DNA of 64,000 nt from Actinacidiphila bryophytorum (GCF_016916835.1 NZ_JAFFIX010000017.1:62001-126000), one strand, 5' to 3'; counted from the stretch's first letter, positions 47,464-57,071 are shown. Numbers and translations are program-made. The notes: a model not told the origin generated them from the sequence alone.

Positions 47464-47626
47464 CCCGTGCCCCCGTCGTCCGACCGCGGTGCCCGGAGCC
47501 GGTCCGCCCGGGCGTGCAACGGACCGTACGCCCTGCCCGCGCCGACCCGACGGCCGGCGGGGGCACAGGGGCAATACCGGGGCGCACTGGGGTGAAAAGT
47601 TGCTGGCGGTCCTGGCGCCCCGAACC

Positions 47627-50600
47627 ATGGGAGGGGTGAGCGACGGCGCGTACCTACGGTTTCCGCATCTGCACGGCGACATGCTCTGCTTCACCGCGGA
47701 GGACGACGTCTGGGTCGCCCCGCTGGGGCCGCCCGGCGGCTCACCCGGCCGCGCCTGGCGGGTGACGGCGGACCGCATCCGGGTGGGGCCGCCGCGGCTG
47801 TCACCCGACGGGGCGACGATCGCGTTCACCAACTGGCGCAGCCTGGACCCCGAGGTGTATCTGGTGGCGTCCGACGGCGGCACCGCGCGCCGGCTGACGT
47901 ACTGGGGCGGCGCCGACACCCGGGTGTGCTCGTGGACCCCCGACGGCCACGTCCTGGCGGTGTCCTCGCACGGGCAGCCGTTCTCCTACTTCACCTGGGC
48001 GCACAGCGTTCCCGTCGAGTGCGGCCCCGGCGGCCCGCTGCCCTGGGGGCCGGTGTCCGACATCGCGGTGCAGGACGACGGCGGCGAGCGGCGCACCCTG
48101 CTGCTGACGGGCACCCCGCCGCACGAGCCGCACGCCTGGAAGCGCTACCGCGGCGGGGCGACGGGACGGCTGTGGCTGCACGGCGAGCGCCTGGTGCCCG
48201 ACATCGACGGGCACCTCGCGTCGCCGATGTTCGTCGCCGGTCGCATCGCCTTCCTGTCCGACCACGAGGGCATCGGCAACCTCTACTCCGTCCTCCCCGA
48301 CGGCACCGACCTGCGCCGCCACACCGACCACGCGGACTTCTACGCCCGCAATGCCGCCACCGACGGCGAACGCGTCGTCTACCAGTGCGCGGGCGACCTG
48401 TGGCTGGTCGAGGACCTGGCCGCCTCCGACGCGGAGCCGCGCCGCCTCGACATGCGCCTGGGCGGCGCGCGCAGCGGCCGCCGGCCCTACCAGGTGCCGG
48501 CCGCCTCCAACGTCGACGGCCTGGCCATCGACCCCACCGGCCGCGCCAGCGCGGTATGTGTGCGCGGAAGTCTGTACTGGCTCACTCACCGCGACGGCCC
48601 GGCCCGCGCCATCGCCGACGCGGCGGGCGCCCGCGTCCGGCTGCCGGAGATGCTGGGCGACACGGGCCTGGTCGGCTACGTCACCGACGCGGAAGGCGAG
48701 GACGGTCTCGAACTGGCACATCTGCCCGGCCGCGCCATGCGCGCGCTCAGTCGCGGCCCGGAGACGCCCGCCGAGGCGGCGGCGACGGCCGTCGCCCTGG
48801 AGTCCGGCGAGGCCGTCGAACCGGCCGCGCCGCCTGCCGAGGCGGCGGCCGACACGGCGCCGGTGGGGGCCGGGCGGTCGCGTACGGCGGGGGGCGATGA
48901 TCGTATTCCGCCGGGCGACAATCGCATTCCGGAGGGCGATGATCACACCCCGCCGGGCGATGGTCGTACCGCCAGGACGGGCTCCACCCGGGTGGCCTAC
49001 GTCGACGGCGTCCTCACCCCCGCAGCCGGCGGCGGCGCCGGCTCCGCCCCGCCGCCCGGCGACACCTCTGACGCGGTCACCCGGCTGGCGGTGGGCCGGC
49101 TCGGCCGCGTCCTGGAGCTGGTGTCCTCGCCCGACGGCGGCACCCTTGCCGTCGCCTCGCACGACGGCCGGCTGCTGCTGGTCACCACCGGCGTGGCCGA
49201 CGCCGACGGCGGCGGCGCGACCCGCTACGACGACACGGACGCTGACACCGACGCCGGCGTCAACAGCGGCGGGCAGAACCCACCCGGCACGGTCACGGAG
49301 CTGATCCGCTCCACCAACGGCCCCGTCCGCGACCTGGCCTTCTCCCCCGACTCGGCCTGGCTGACCTGGTCGCACCCCGGCGTCGGCCGCTCCCTGCGCT
49401 CGGTCAAGATCGCCCGGTTGTCCGACCAGACGATCATCGACGTCACCAACGGCCGCTTCGAGGACGAGCAGCCGGTCTTCACCCGCGACGGCCGCTACCT
49501 CGCGTTCCTGTCCTGGCGCGGTTTCGACCCGGTGTACGACGTCCACACCGGCGACCTGTCCTTCCCCCTGGGCTGCCGCCCGTATCTGGTGCCGCTCAAC
49601 TCGGCGACGCCGTCCCCCTTCGCCCTGCCGGTCGACGGCGGCCCGGTCGGCAGCGCCAGCGGCAGCGGCCTGGACCCCGGCGAGAGCGGCGGCGACAGCG
49701 ACGGCCCGGTCGTCGTCGAGGCGGAGGGCCTGTCCAGCCGGGTGACGCCCTTCCCCGTGCCGGCGTCGAAGTACTCCTCGCTCGAACCGGTGCAGGGCGG
49801 CCTGGTCTGGATGCGCTGGCCGATCTCCGGCGCCCTGGGCGAGACCTTCGTCAACCCCACCGACCCCTCCTCCCGCCCGAGCCTGGAGTTCTTCAGCCTC
49901 GGCAAGTCCAAGAAGACCGAACTGGTCCACCACATGGACTGGTACGCCGTCAGCGGCGACGGCCGCCGCCTGGCCGTCTACGACGACGGCGAACTGGCGG
50001 TGCTCCCCGCCACCGAGCGCGGCGACGACGACACCACCGTCTACGTCGACATGCGCCGCATCCTGCACGAGGTCGACCCGGGCGCCGAATGGCACCAGTC
50101 CTACGCCGAGGCGGGACGCCTGATCCGGGACTACTTCTGGGCGCCCGACATGTGCGGCGTGGACTGGCCGGCGGTTCTCGACCAGTACCACCCGCTGGTG
50201 GACCGTATCGCCACGCCCGACGAGTTCGCCGACCTGCTGCGCGAGGTGCTCGGCGAACTCGGCACTTCCCACGCCTATGTCGCCGCCGCCCGCCGCAACG
50301 AGGGTCCGCCCCACTACCAGCGTCCCATCGGCCTGCTCGGCGCGGACTTCCAGCACAACAAGGACGGCACCTGGACGGTGATCCGCATCCTGCCGGGCGA
50401 GTCCTCCGACTCCAAGGCCCGCTCCCCGCTGGCGGGCACCGGCATCCGCGAGGGCGCCGTGCTCACCCACGTCGACGGCCGCCCCGTGGACCCGCAGGCA
50501 GGCCCGTTCCCGCTGTTGTCGGGCGCCGGCGGCACCACGGTGGAGCTGACCTTCCGCCCGCCCGACGGCCGCGGCGCACCCCGCCGGGTCGCGGTCGTCC

Positions 50601-51322
50601 CGCTCATCGACGACCGCCCGCTGCGCTACCAGCACTGGGTCGCCCGGCGCCGCAAGGTCGTACGCCGGCTCAGCGGCGGCCGGTGCGGTTATCTGCACAT
50701 CCCCGACCTGGGCGGCTCGGGATGGGCGCAGTTCAACCGCGACCTGCGCAAGGAGGTCGCCTACGACGCCCTGATCGTCGACGTCCGCGGCAATGCGGGC
50801 GGCAACATCAGCGAACTGGTCATCGAGAAACTCACCCGCACGGTCCTGGGCTGGGACCTCACCCGCAATGCCCAGCCGGTCTCCTATGCGGGCAACGCCC
50901 CGCGCGGCCCGATCGTCGCCATCGCCGACGAGGCCACCTCCTCCGACGGCGACATGATCACCGCGGCCTTCAAACTCCTCGGCCTCGGCCCGGTGGTGGG
51001 CCTGCGCACCTGGGGCGGCGTGGTCGGCATGACCGGCCGCCACCGCCTGGGCGACGGCACCGTGATCACCGTGCCGATGAACGCCGCCTGGTTCGACGCC
51101 TACGGCTGGTCGGTGGAGAACCAGGGCGTGCCGCCGGACATCGAATGCCTGCGCACCCCGCTGGACTGGGCCGAAGGCCGCCACGGTCAGCTGGGCGTCG
51201 CGGTTCACACCGCACTGACGCTGCTCTCCCAGCACCCCGCGGCGACCCCTCCCGACCTCTCCACGCGCCCGGACCGCGCCCGCCCGCCGCTGCCCCCGCG
51301 GACGCCTCCCACACCCCTGTGA
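47627..51322 (+). CDS. tricorn protease homologue
   Basis: A cytosolic protease of about 1231 residues that degrades peptides released by the proteasome. Two N-terminal beta-propellers (starting LRFPHLHGDMLCFTAEDDVW) are followed by a helical C1 region, a PDZ domain and the C2 serine-protease fold. Candidate catalytic segments are LGTSHAYVAAARR (Ser-His), LIVDVRGNAGGN, DEATSSDGDMITA (nucleophile Ser) and SVENQGVPPDIE (Glu). A disordered linker at about residues 380-480 separates propeller parts and contains a 7-residue tandem repeat. The start is uncertain: the ATG used has no clear ribosome-binding site, and GTG at 47636 is as likely. Confidence 0.92.
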   Translation: MGGVSDGAYLRFPHLHGDMLCFTAEDDVWVAPLGPPGGSPGRAWRVTADRIRVGPPRLSPDGATIAFTNWRSLDPEVYLVASDGGTARRLTYWGGADTRVCSWTPDGHVLAVSSHGQPFSYFTWAHSVPVECGPGGPLPWGPVSDIAVQDDGGERRTLLLTGTPPHEPHAWKRYRGGATGRLWLHGERLVPDIDGHLASPMFVAGRIAFLSDHEGIGNLYSVLPDGTDLRRHTDHADFYARNAATDGERVVYQCAGDLWLVEDLAASDAEPRRLDMRLGGARSGRRPYQVPAASNVDGLAIDPTGRASAVCVRGSLYWLTHRDGPARAIADAAGARVRLPEMLGDTGLVGYVTDAEGEDGLELAHLPGRAMRALSRGPETPAEAAATAVALESGEAVEPAAPPAEAAADTAPVGAGRSRTAGGDDRIPPGDNRIPEGDDHTPPGDGRTARTGSTRVAYVDGVLTPAAGGGAGSAPPPGDTSDAVTRLAVGRLGRVLELVSSPDGGTLAVASHDGRLLLVTTGVADADGGGATRYDDTDADTDAGVNSGGQNPPGTVTELIRSTNGPVRDLAFSPDSAWLTWSHPGVGRSLRSVKIARLSDQTIIDVTNGRFEDEQPVFTRDGRYLAFLSWRGFDPVYDVHTGDLSFPLGCRPYLVPLNSATPSPFALPVDGGPVGSASGSGLDPGESGGDSDGPVVVEAEGLSSRVTPFPVPASKYSSLEPVQGGLVWMRWPISGALGETFVNPTDPSSRPSLEFFSLGKSKKTELVHHMDWYAVSGDGRRLAVYDDGELAVLPATERGDDDTTVYVDMRRILHEVDPGAEWHQSYAEAGRLIRDYFWAPDMCGVDWPAVLDQYHPLVDRIATPDEFADLLREVLGELGTSHAYVAAARRNEGPPHYQRPIGLLGADFQHNKDGTWTVIRILPGESSDSKARSPLAGTGIREGAVLTHVDGRPVDPQAGPFPLLSGAGGTTVELTFRPPDGRGAPRRVAVVPLIDDRPLRYQHWVARRRKVVRRLSGGRCGYLHIPDLGGSGWAQFNRDLRKEVAYDALIVDVRGNAGGNISELVIEKLTRTVLGWDLTRNAQPVSYAGNAPRGPIVAIADEATSSDGDMITAAFKLLGLGPVVGLRTWGGVVGMTGRHRLGDGTVITVPMNAAWFDAYGWSVENQGVPPDIECLRTPLDWAEGRHGQLGVAVHTALTLLSQHPAATPPDLSTRPDRARPPLPPRTPPTPL
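48893..48970. repeat. 21-bp tandem repeats inside the tricorn gene
   Basis: Three and a half copies of a 21-bp unit beginning GGCGAT/GGCGAC encode GDDRIPP, GDNRIPE, GDDHTPP and GDGRT. The repeat is in frame in a disordered linker between propeller segments. Confidence 0.85.
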
Positions 51323-51379
51323 CGCCCTTCCCGCGCCCCGGCCGGCCACCGGCACCGGCGGCATGACAGCCTCCCGGCA

Positions 51380-52087
51380 ATGGACACTCACAGCAGCGGT
51401 GGCGGTGCGCCGGCAGTCTGGCCCCGGTCGGTGGACGAGGCGCTGGCCGAACAGGAGCGGTTGCGCGGTCTGGCGGACCTGACCTCACCGGGGCCTGCAC
51501 CCGGAGAAGTACGGATGGTCGCGGGCGTCGACGTCTCCTACGCCACACAAGGCGACGCCCTTGTCGCAGCGGCCGTGGTCCTGGACGCCGAGACGCTGGA
51601 GACCGTCGAGGTGCGCGTGGTCGAGGGCACGGCGACCTTCCCGTATGTGCCGGGCCTGCTGGCCTTCCGCGAACTTCCCTCGGTCATGGCGGCGTTGGAA
51701 CAGCTCACCCGCACACCTGACCTGCTGGTGTGCGACGGCTACGGCCTGGCGCACCCCCGCCGCGCCGGACTTGCCGTGCACCTGGGCGTGCTGACCGGGC
51801 TGCCGTGCTTCGGCGTCGCCAAGACGCCGTTCGTCTTCGGCCACCGCGACGTCGGCGAAGAGCGCGGCGCCGCGGCCCCGTTGACGTCGGACGACGGCGA
51901 GGTGGTGGGCCGGGCTCTGCGGACCCAGCCGGGCGTCAAACCGGTGTTCGTGTCGGTGGGCCACGCGATCGGCCTGGACCACGCCTGCGCCCATACCCTG
52001 CGGCTCGCCCGCCGATACCGCCTGCCCGAGACGACCCGGGCGGCCGACCACCTCAGCCGGGAGCACCTGCGCACCCTCACCCGCTGA
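51380..52087 (+). CDS. nfi: endonuclease V (deoxyinosine 3'-endonuclease)
   Basis: A 235-residue repair nuclease that nicks DNA one base 3' of deaminated adenine (hypoxanthine). The catalytic Asp is in AGVDVSY, the PYVPGLLAFRELP segment has the conserved Tyr wedge and Glu, and CDGYGLAHPRRAGLA carries the second Asp. GVKPVFVSVGHAIGLDHA matches the C-terminal part. It is 57 bp downstream of the tricorn gene on the same strand and ends in a strong terminator. Confidence 0.94.
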   Translation: MDTHSSGGGAPAVWPRSVDEALAEQERLRGLADLTSPGPAPGEVRMVAGVDVSYATQGDALVAAAVVLDAETLETVEVRVVEGTATFPYVPGLLAFRELPSVMAALEQLTRTPDLLVCDGYGLAHPRRAGLAVHLGVLTGLPCFGVAKTPFVFGHRDVGEERGAAAPLTSDDGEVVGRALRTQPGVKPVFVSVGHAIGLDHACAHTLRLARRYRLPETTRAADHLSREHLRTLTR

Positions 52088-52107
52088 GCGCGCGCAGGAC
52101 CGGGCAA

Positions 52108-52142
52108 GGGAGAAGGGGCGCCCCGGGGGGCGCCCCTTCCCT
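52108..52142. terminator. terminator after endonuclease V
   Basis: AAGGGGCGCC and GGCGCCCCTT arms with extended AGGGA/TCCCT pairing form a long GC stem between two convergent genes. Confidence 0.75.
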
Positions 52143-52180
52143 GTGTCACGGTATTCGCGCGACTATCTCAAGGCGCGACG

Positions 52181-52411
52181 TCAGCTCCAGTCGTCCTGGG
52201 GCTCGTCGTTGGAGTCCTCGCCCATACGCCGACGAGCCTGCTCCTGGCCACGCTGGGCCTGCTCGTCGAAGCGACCGCCGGAGCGCTCCGAGGCTTCCTG
52301 CCCGGCGCGCTGCATGCCCTCGTCGGCCTGCTCGGAGCCCTGACGGCGGGCTCCCTTGGCCTTCTCGGCGTACTCGCTCGCCTTGTTCCTGATGTCGTCC
52401 ATACCGCCCAT
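52181..52411 (-). CDS. small hydrophilic protein (MT0933-like antitoxin family)
   Basis: A 76-residue, highly charged, Gln/Arg/Glu-rich protein (MDDIRNKASEYAEKAKGARR, then EASERSGGRFDEQAQRG). The A-x-x-x-D-x-G / SGG / D-x-Q pattern recalls the MT0933-like (Rv0909) putative antitoxins. AGGAGGAG lies 5 nt before the ATG. No toxin gene is next to it, so toxin-antitoxin function is doubtful; a stress-related disordered protein is equally likely. Confidence 0.7.
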   Translation of the reverse strand: MGGMDDIRNKASEYAEKAKGARRQGSEQADEGMQRAGQEASERSGGRFDEQAQRGQEQARRRMGEDSNDEPQDDWS

Positions 52412-52528
52412 GATTACTCCTCCTGGAGTGTGTGGGGATGCGGCCTCGATCAGAGTTACATGGGGCGACAACCCGCGCATCCTGGGGCAATCAATTGCCA
52501 ATCGCCCCAGGTCAGCGGCACTTTGTCG

Positions 52529-53431
52529 TTACGGAACGTGATGGTCGGCGGCCCGGGCCGACTCGTCCGCGGCCCCGCCCCGTCCCATCAGGCCGCGGCG
52601 CACCCCTGCGCTGCGGGCCAGTGCGGGTGCCGAACGACGCATCTCACGCCGCCCCAGCGCTCCGCCGAGCAGCGACGGCAACGCGCCCCGCACCGGCTGC
52701 ATGCCGCGCAGCCACCACTGCGCATATACGTGCGGCGAGCGGCGCCCGATCCCGGCGACGATGCGGTCCACGGCCGGCTCCAGCGGATAGGTGCGGTTCG
52801 TCGGCCACGGCAGCCGGGCGCGCAACTCCCGCAGTACGTCGTCCTCGTCGGCCCCGCGCACCATGTCGGTGTCGGTCCAGCTGAGGTAGCCGACCCCCAC
52901 TTCCACGCCGTGCTGGCCCACTTCCGCGCGCAGGCTGTGCGCGAAGGCCTCCACCCCCGACTTGCTCGCGCAGTACGCCGCCATCATGGGCGCCGGGGTG
53001 ATCGCGGCGAGCGAGGCGATCTGCAGCAGATAGCCGCGGGAGTCCAGCAGCGCCGGCAGGAAGGCACGGGCGGTGGCGATGCTGCCCAGCAGGTTGACCT
53101 GGATGACGCGGTCGAAGGCGTCGGGATCGGAGTCGAGGAACGGACCGCCGGTGGCCACACCGGCGTTGGCGACGACGACGTCGACCCGTCCGAAGTGAGC
53201 AATCACTTCCCCCGCGACCTGCGCCATGGCCGCGCGGTCGGTGACATCGGCGGTCCAGCACGCCGCGTCGCCGCCCAGCGAGGCGGTGACGCGCTTGAGT
53301 TCGTCGGGCTCCAGCCCGACCAGCGCCAGCCGCGCGCCGCGTGCGGCGAGTTTGCGGGCCAGCAACTCCCCCACCCCGCGTGCGGCGCCGGTGACCACCA
53401 CGACCTGGCCCTGCAACGACGATCGGCTCAT
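52529..53431 (-). CDS. short-chain dehydrogenase (third gene of BVMO operon)
   Basis: A 300-residue SDR: TGAARGVGELLARKL cofactor motif, NAGVATGG, Ser in LQIASLAAITP, and YCASKSGVEAFAHSL as the YxxxK. The C-terminal 60 residues form a basic extension (WWLRGMQPVRGALPSLLGG) beyond the usual SDR fold, as in actinobacterial SDRs of lipid metabolism. Its ATG overlaps the stop of the alpha/beta hydrolase by 4 bp, so it shares its mRNA. Confidence 0.9.
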   Translation of the reverse strand: MSRSSLQGQVVVVTGAARGVGELLARKLAARGARLALVGLEPDELKRVTASLGGDAACWTADVTDRAAMAQVAGEVIAHFGRVDVVVANAGVATGGPFLDSDPDAFDRVIQVNLLGSIATARAFLPALLDSRGYLLQIASLAAITPAPMMAAYCASKSGVEAFAHSLRAEVGQHGVEVGVGYLSWTDTDMVRGADEDDVLRELRARLPWPTNRTYPLEPAVDRIVAGIGRRSPHVYAQWWLRGMQPVRGALPSLLGGALGRREMRRSAPALARSAGVRRGLMGRGGAADESARAADHHVP

Positions 53432-54399
53432 GCGCTCTTCTCCTCGGCTACGGGACCACCCTGGTCGGCTGCGGCGCTGCCGTCGGCGTCAACTCCGCTC
53501 TGCGGCAGTGCGTGTACCGCGTTCAGCTCGCGTATGACGGCCGCCACCGCTGCCGGGTCCTCGATCGGCGTCATATGGCCGAGCCCGGAAAGCTCGGTCA
53601 GGCCGACGCAGTGCGGAAGCACCTCCGCCATACCGCGGGCGTGCACTCTCGGCGTGAGCTTGTCGCGGGTGCCCACCAGCACGGCGGTCGGCGCCGCGAG
53701 GGCGGCGATCTCCTCGTCGAGGTCGAGGACGGCCAGCACCCGCCCCCATGCGGCACGCTGCTTCGCCTTGCAGGCGTGCACGATCCGCGCCGTGAAGGCC
53801 GCCTGCTCACGCGTCGGCGCGACCCCGAGCACGCCGTACGCGAAGGCCGCCCGCGACAGCGGGGTGACCGGCCCGAGCGGCAGCCGCGAGGTCAGCAACT
53901 GCCGGTGGAAGAACCGCCGCAGCCGCCGGGAGGAGAACCGCGGCGGCAGCACCTCGGTCGTCCCGAGCAGCCGCCCGCTGCCGGTGCTCGCGAGCAGGAC
54001 CGCAGCCGTACGGCGCTGCACGGCCGCCCGCCCGGACGCCGCCATGATCGTCATACCGCCCATGGAGTGCCCTGCCAGCACGGCCCGTTCGCCCTCGGGC
54101 AGCACCGCCTGCAGTACGGCTTCCAGATCGTCTGCCAGTACGCCCGTGCCGTGACCCGTACGGGTGCGGGGCGCCGCACTGCGGCCGTGCCCCCGCTGGT
54201 CGTAGGCGATCACCCGGAAGTCGGAGGCGAGCAGCCGCACCACCGGCGCCCAGAAGAGGACCGAGCACGTCCAGCCGTGCGCAAGCACGACAGCCGGACC
54301 GTCGGCGCGGCCGAATTCTTCGACGTGAATATGTGTTCCGTCGGCCGACACCACCTGCAAAGTGCGACGCGGGGGCACGGCCTCGTAGGGCAGCGTCAT
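53428..54399 (-). CDS. alpha/beta hydrolase (second gene of BVMO operon)
   Basis: A 323-residue alpha/beta-fold hydrolase. Oxyanion segment LAHGWTCSVLFW, nucleophile elbow LAGHSMGGMTIM, acid in LVGTRDKLTPR, and His in LSGLGHMTPIEDP give a complete catalytic triad. Between a Baeyer-Villiger monooxygenase and an SDR, joined by 4-bp overlaps, it would hydrolyse the ester or lactone that the monooxygenase makes. Confidence 0.9.
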   Translation of the reverse strand: MTLPYEAVPPRRTLQVVSADGTHIHVEEFGRADGPAVVLAHGWTCSVLFWAPVVRLLASDFRVIAYDQRGHGRSAAPRTRTGHGTGVLADDLEAVLQAVLPEGERAVLAGHSMGGMTIMAASGRAAVQRRTAAVLLASTGSGRLLGTTEVLPPRFSSRRLRRFFHRQLLTSRLPLGPVTPLSRAAFAYGVLGVAPTREQAAFTARIVHACKAKQRAAWGRVLAVLDLDEEIAALAAPTAVLVGTRDKLTPRVHARGMAEVLPHCVGLTELSGLGHMTPIEDPAAVAAVIRELNAVHALPQSGVDADGSAAADQGGPVAEEKSA

Positions 54400-55928
54400 G
54401 ACGCGACCTCCGCCCGGATCGTACGATCGTCGCCCACCGGCGGAACATCGCCTGCCGCGGTGCCGATCAGATCGTATTCGGAGACCTTCAGCTGCCTGGT
54501 CGCGCGCCGGAACTCCGCCGTGGTGCCCGGCCACGCCGTGGTGTTGCGGCCGTTGGCGTCCAGGTACCAGCTCTTGCACCCACCGGTGTTCCAGACCGTG
54601 CGGGCGGCGCGGCGCTGCATCTCCTCGTTCCACGCGGCCACTGCCGCGGGTTTCGCGTCCAGTGCCGCGGCGCCCGTCCGCTCCAAAGTTCGCATGTAGT
54701 CGGCGACGTAGTTGAGCGATGATTCGATCATCAGGATCATCGAGCTGTTACCGAGCCCGGTGTTGGGGCCGATGATGAGCAGGAGGTTGGGGAAGCCGTC
54801 CACTGTGCAGCCCCGAAGCGCTGCCATACCCCCCTTCCAGTGCTCGGCCAGGGTGCGACCGCCGGCACCGATGACGCGGTCGCCGATCGGCATGTCCGTG
54901 ACGTGGAAGCCGGTGCCGAAGATGATCGCGTCGACCTCGCGCTCGCTCCCGTCGGCGGTGACCACGCAGGAGCCCCGCACCTCAGCAAGAGCTGAGGTCA
55001 CGACCTCCGTGTTGGGCTGCACAAGTGCCGGGTAGTAGGTGTTGGACAGCAGGATCCGCTTGCAGCCGATCGTGTAGTCGGGGGTCAGACGGGCGCGCAG
55101 CGCCGGGTCCTTGACCGACCGCCGCAGATGGCCGCGCGCGATGCGCTCGGCGGCCTTCATCAGCTGCGGCCGCTTGACGAACGCACCGACCTGGAATTCC
55201 CTGATCAGCCACAGCAGCGCACGCCTGGCCTTCGCTGTGCTCGGCACCCTGCCGTGCAGCCAGCGTTCCGCACCGCTGACCGGGCGGTCGACCCGCGGCA
55301 TCACCCACGGCGGGGTGCGCTGGATGACGGTCAGGCGGCCGACCTCGGGCTGGATGGACGGCACGATCTGGATCGCCGACGCGCCCGTCCCCACCATGGC
55401 CACGCGCTTGCCCTTGAGGTCGTAGTCGTGGTCCCAGCGCGAGGAGTGGAAGACCCGCCCGGGAAAGTCCTCGATACCGGGGATGTCGGGGATCTTCGGG
55501 TCGGACAGCGGGCCGGTCGCCGACACCAGGACGTCAGCCGTCAACTCGCCGGCCGCCGTCGTCACCTCCCAGCGCCGCGCGGCACCGTCCCAGCGCGCCT
55601 GCTTCACCTCGGCACCGAAACGCACATGCGGACGCAGCCCGAAGACGTCCGTGACGCGTTCCAGGTACGCCCTGATGTGCTCCTGGCCGGAGAAGGCGCG
55701 CGGCCACTCCGGGTTGGGCGCGAAGGAGAACGAGTACAGGTGCGAGGGCACGTCGCAGGCGCAGCCCGGGTAGCTGTTGTCGCGCCAGGTGCCGCCGACC
55801 GCATCAGCCCGCTCCAGGATCACGAAGTCGGTGATCCCCTCGCGCCGCAGCCGTACGGCAGCCCCCAGACCGCCGAATCCGGACCCGATCACCGCCACCC
55901 GCACGTGTTCGCGGTTGTCGTCGCCCAT
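54396..55928 (-). CDS. Baeyer-Villiger-type flavin monooxygenase
   Basis: A 510-residue class B flavoprotein. FAD motif VIGSGFGGLGAAVRL, NADPH motif MVGTGASAIQIVP, and the BVMO fingerprint FPGRVFHSSRWDHDY (FxGxxxHxxxW) are all intact. GTWRDNSYPGCACDVPSHLY is also typical. It inserts oxygen into a ketone to form an ester, or oxidises a related substrate. First gene of a BVMO-hydrolase-SDR operon, opposite a MerR regulator. Confidence 0.93.
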   Translation of the reverse strand: MGDDNREHVRVAVIGSGFGGLGAAVRLRREGITDFVILERADAVGGTWRDNSYPGCACDVPSHLYSFSFAPNPEWPRAFSGQEHIRAYLERVTDVFGLRPHVRFGAEVKQARWDGAARRWEVTTAAGELTADVLVSATGPLSDPKIPDIPGIEDFPGRVFHSSRWDHDYDLKGKRVAMVGTGASAIQIVPSIQPEVGRLTVIQRTPPWVMPRVDRPVSGAERWLHGRVPSTAKARRALLWLIREFQVGAFVKRPQLMKAAERIARGHLRRSVKDPALRARLTPDYTIGCKRILLSNTYYPALVQPNTEVVTSALAEVRGSCVVTADGSEREVDAIIFGTGFHVTDMPIGDRVIGAGGRTLAEHWKGGMAALRGCTVDGFPNLLLIIGPNTGLGNSSMILMIESSLNYVADYMRTLERTGAAALDAKPAAVAAWNEEMQRRAARTVWNTGGCKSWYLDANGRNTTAWPGTTAEFRRATRQLKVSEYDLIGTAAGDVPPVGDDRTIRAEVAS

Positions 55929-55962
55929 GGCACCCGCCCTTCCTTCCACCGCACGCACACGT

Positions 55963-55980
55963 TGCCATCAATCACTGGCA
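55963..55980. promoter_or_regulatory. operator-like dyad between the BVMO operon and merR-type gene
   Basis: TGCCATCAATCACTGGCA (TGCCA-N8-TGGCA) lies 35 bp upstream of the BVMO start in the 291-bp divergent gap. A MerR protein would be expected to bind a dyad in its target promoter, but the spacing to promoter elements cannot be confirmed. Confidence 0.4.
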
Positions 55981-56219
55981 CTGTTGGGACTGTAGGGCAC
56001 GGCGGGTTACCTGCGGTAGGGGGCGAGTCGAATTCGCCCGCATGCCACGCCCCGTCCCGCCGCATCGGCGTGTGCGCCGACCGCGCCTGCCGTGCGCCGT
56101 GCACGGGCGGCGCACGGCTCGGCAATGTGCGCCGCCCGCGCGGATAAAGGCAACCCGACGCCGGGTAAGGACCGCCGCTCCAGGATGAGGCCTCTTACGC
56201 CAGCGCATAGGCTGGACGA

Positions 56220-57071
56220 GTGAACGACCGCGTGGACGACGAAAGCACAGCGGACAGCGCCGGCGCACGCTCCGGCGGACAACGCGGCGCGCGCGAATAC
56301 CGCGTGGAGGAGCTGGCAAAGGCCGCCGGGATACCCGTCAGGACGCTGCGCTTCTACCGCGAACGCCGCCTCCTTCCGCAGCCACGCCGCGACGGCCGTA
56401 TCGCCTGGTATTCCGAGAGCCACCTCGCCCGGCTGCAGACGATCGCCGCGCTCTTGGAGCGCGGCCACACCCTCGGCGGCATCGCCGAGCTGATCACCGC
56501 CTGGGAAAACGGCCGCACCCTGAACGGCGTCGCCGAACTGCTCGGCCTGGGCGGCACGCTCGCCGCCCCCTGGTCTGACGAGACCCCGGTCGTCCTGACC
56601 CCCGAGGAACTCGCCGACTACTTCGGCGACGACGCCAGCCCGGAGAACCTGACCGCGGCCCTGGAGATCGGCTACATCTCCGTTGCGGGCGGGAGCGCAC
56701 TGCACACCAGCCGCCGCCTCCTGGACGTGTCGGCCGCCCTGGTACGCGAAGGCGTACCGCTGGCCGCCGTCCTTGCCGCGGGCAAGGAGGTGCGCGGCCA
56801 CGTCGACGCCATTGCCGAGCTGTTCACACAGGTCGTCAAGACCCATGTCCTCGGCCCGCTCGACGATGTGCCGCCGGAGCAGGCCCAGCGCATCTCAGAC
56901 GCCATGCAGCGCCTGCGCCCGTTGGCCAAGGACATCGTCGACGCGGAGATGTCCCTGGCCATGGAACGCAGGGTCCGCATCGAGATCGACGCATGGCTGC
57001 GCCGCCAGGCGGCCGCCCAGGAGCCGGCGGCCGAGCCGCCACCCGCCCGGCCGTCCGACGTGCCGCAGTAG
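56220..57071 (+). CDS. MerR-family transcriptional regulator
   Basis: A 283-residue regulator. MerR HTH at about residues 25-95 (REYRVEELAKAAGIPVRTLR, FYRERRLLPQPRRDGRIAWY), a linking helix, and a large C-terminal effector domain (LGPLDDVPPEQAQRISDAMQ). A disordered Ser/Gly/Arg-rich tail precedes the HTH. GTG start. Its divergence from the BVMO operon suggests it controls that operon; the ligand is unknown. Confidence 0.9.
   Translation: MNDRVDDESTADSAGARSGGQRGAREYRVEELAKAAGIPVRTLRFYRERRLLPQPRRDGRIAWYSESHLARLQTIAALLERGHTLGGIAELITAWENGRTLNGVAELLGLGGTLAAPWSDETPVVLTPEELADYFGDDASPENLTAALEIGYISVAGGSALHTSRRLLDVSAALVREGVPLAAVLAAGKEVRGHVDAIAELFTQVVKTHVLGPLDDVPPEQAQRISDAMQRLRPLAKDIVDAEMSLAMERRVRIEIDAWLRRQAAAQEPAAEPPPARPSDVPQ

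Noticed and set aside
47801..51391. Very long open frame on the minus strand across the tricorn gene
   Set aside because: It is the antisense shadow of a high-GC gene; the plus strand encodes recognisable tricorn domains and the minus product is low-complexity V/G/A/R.
52181..52411. Toxin-antitoxin pair
   Set aside because: Only an MT0933-like antitoxin-family protein is seen; the neighbours are endonuclease V and an SDR, with no toxin-sized gene between.
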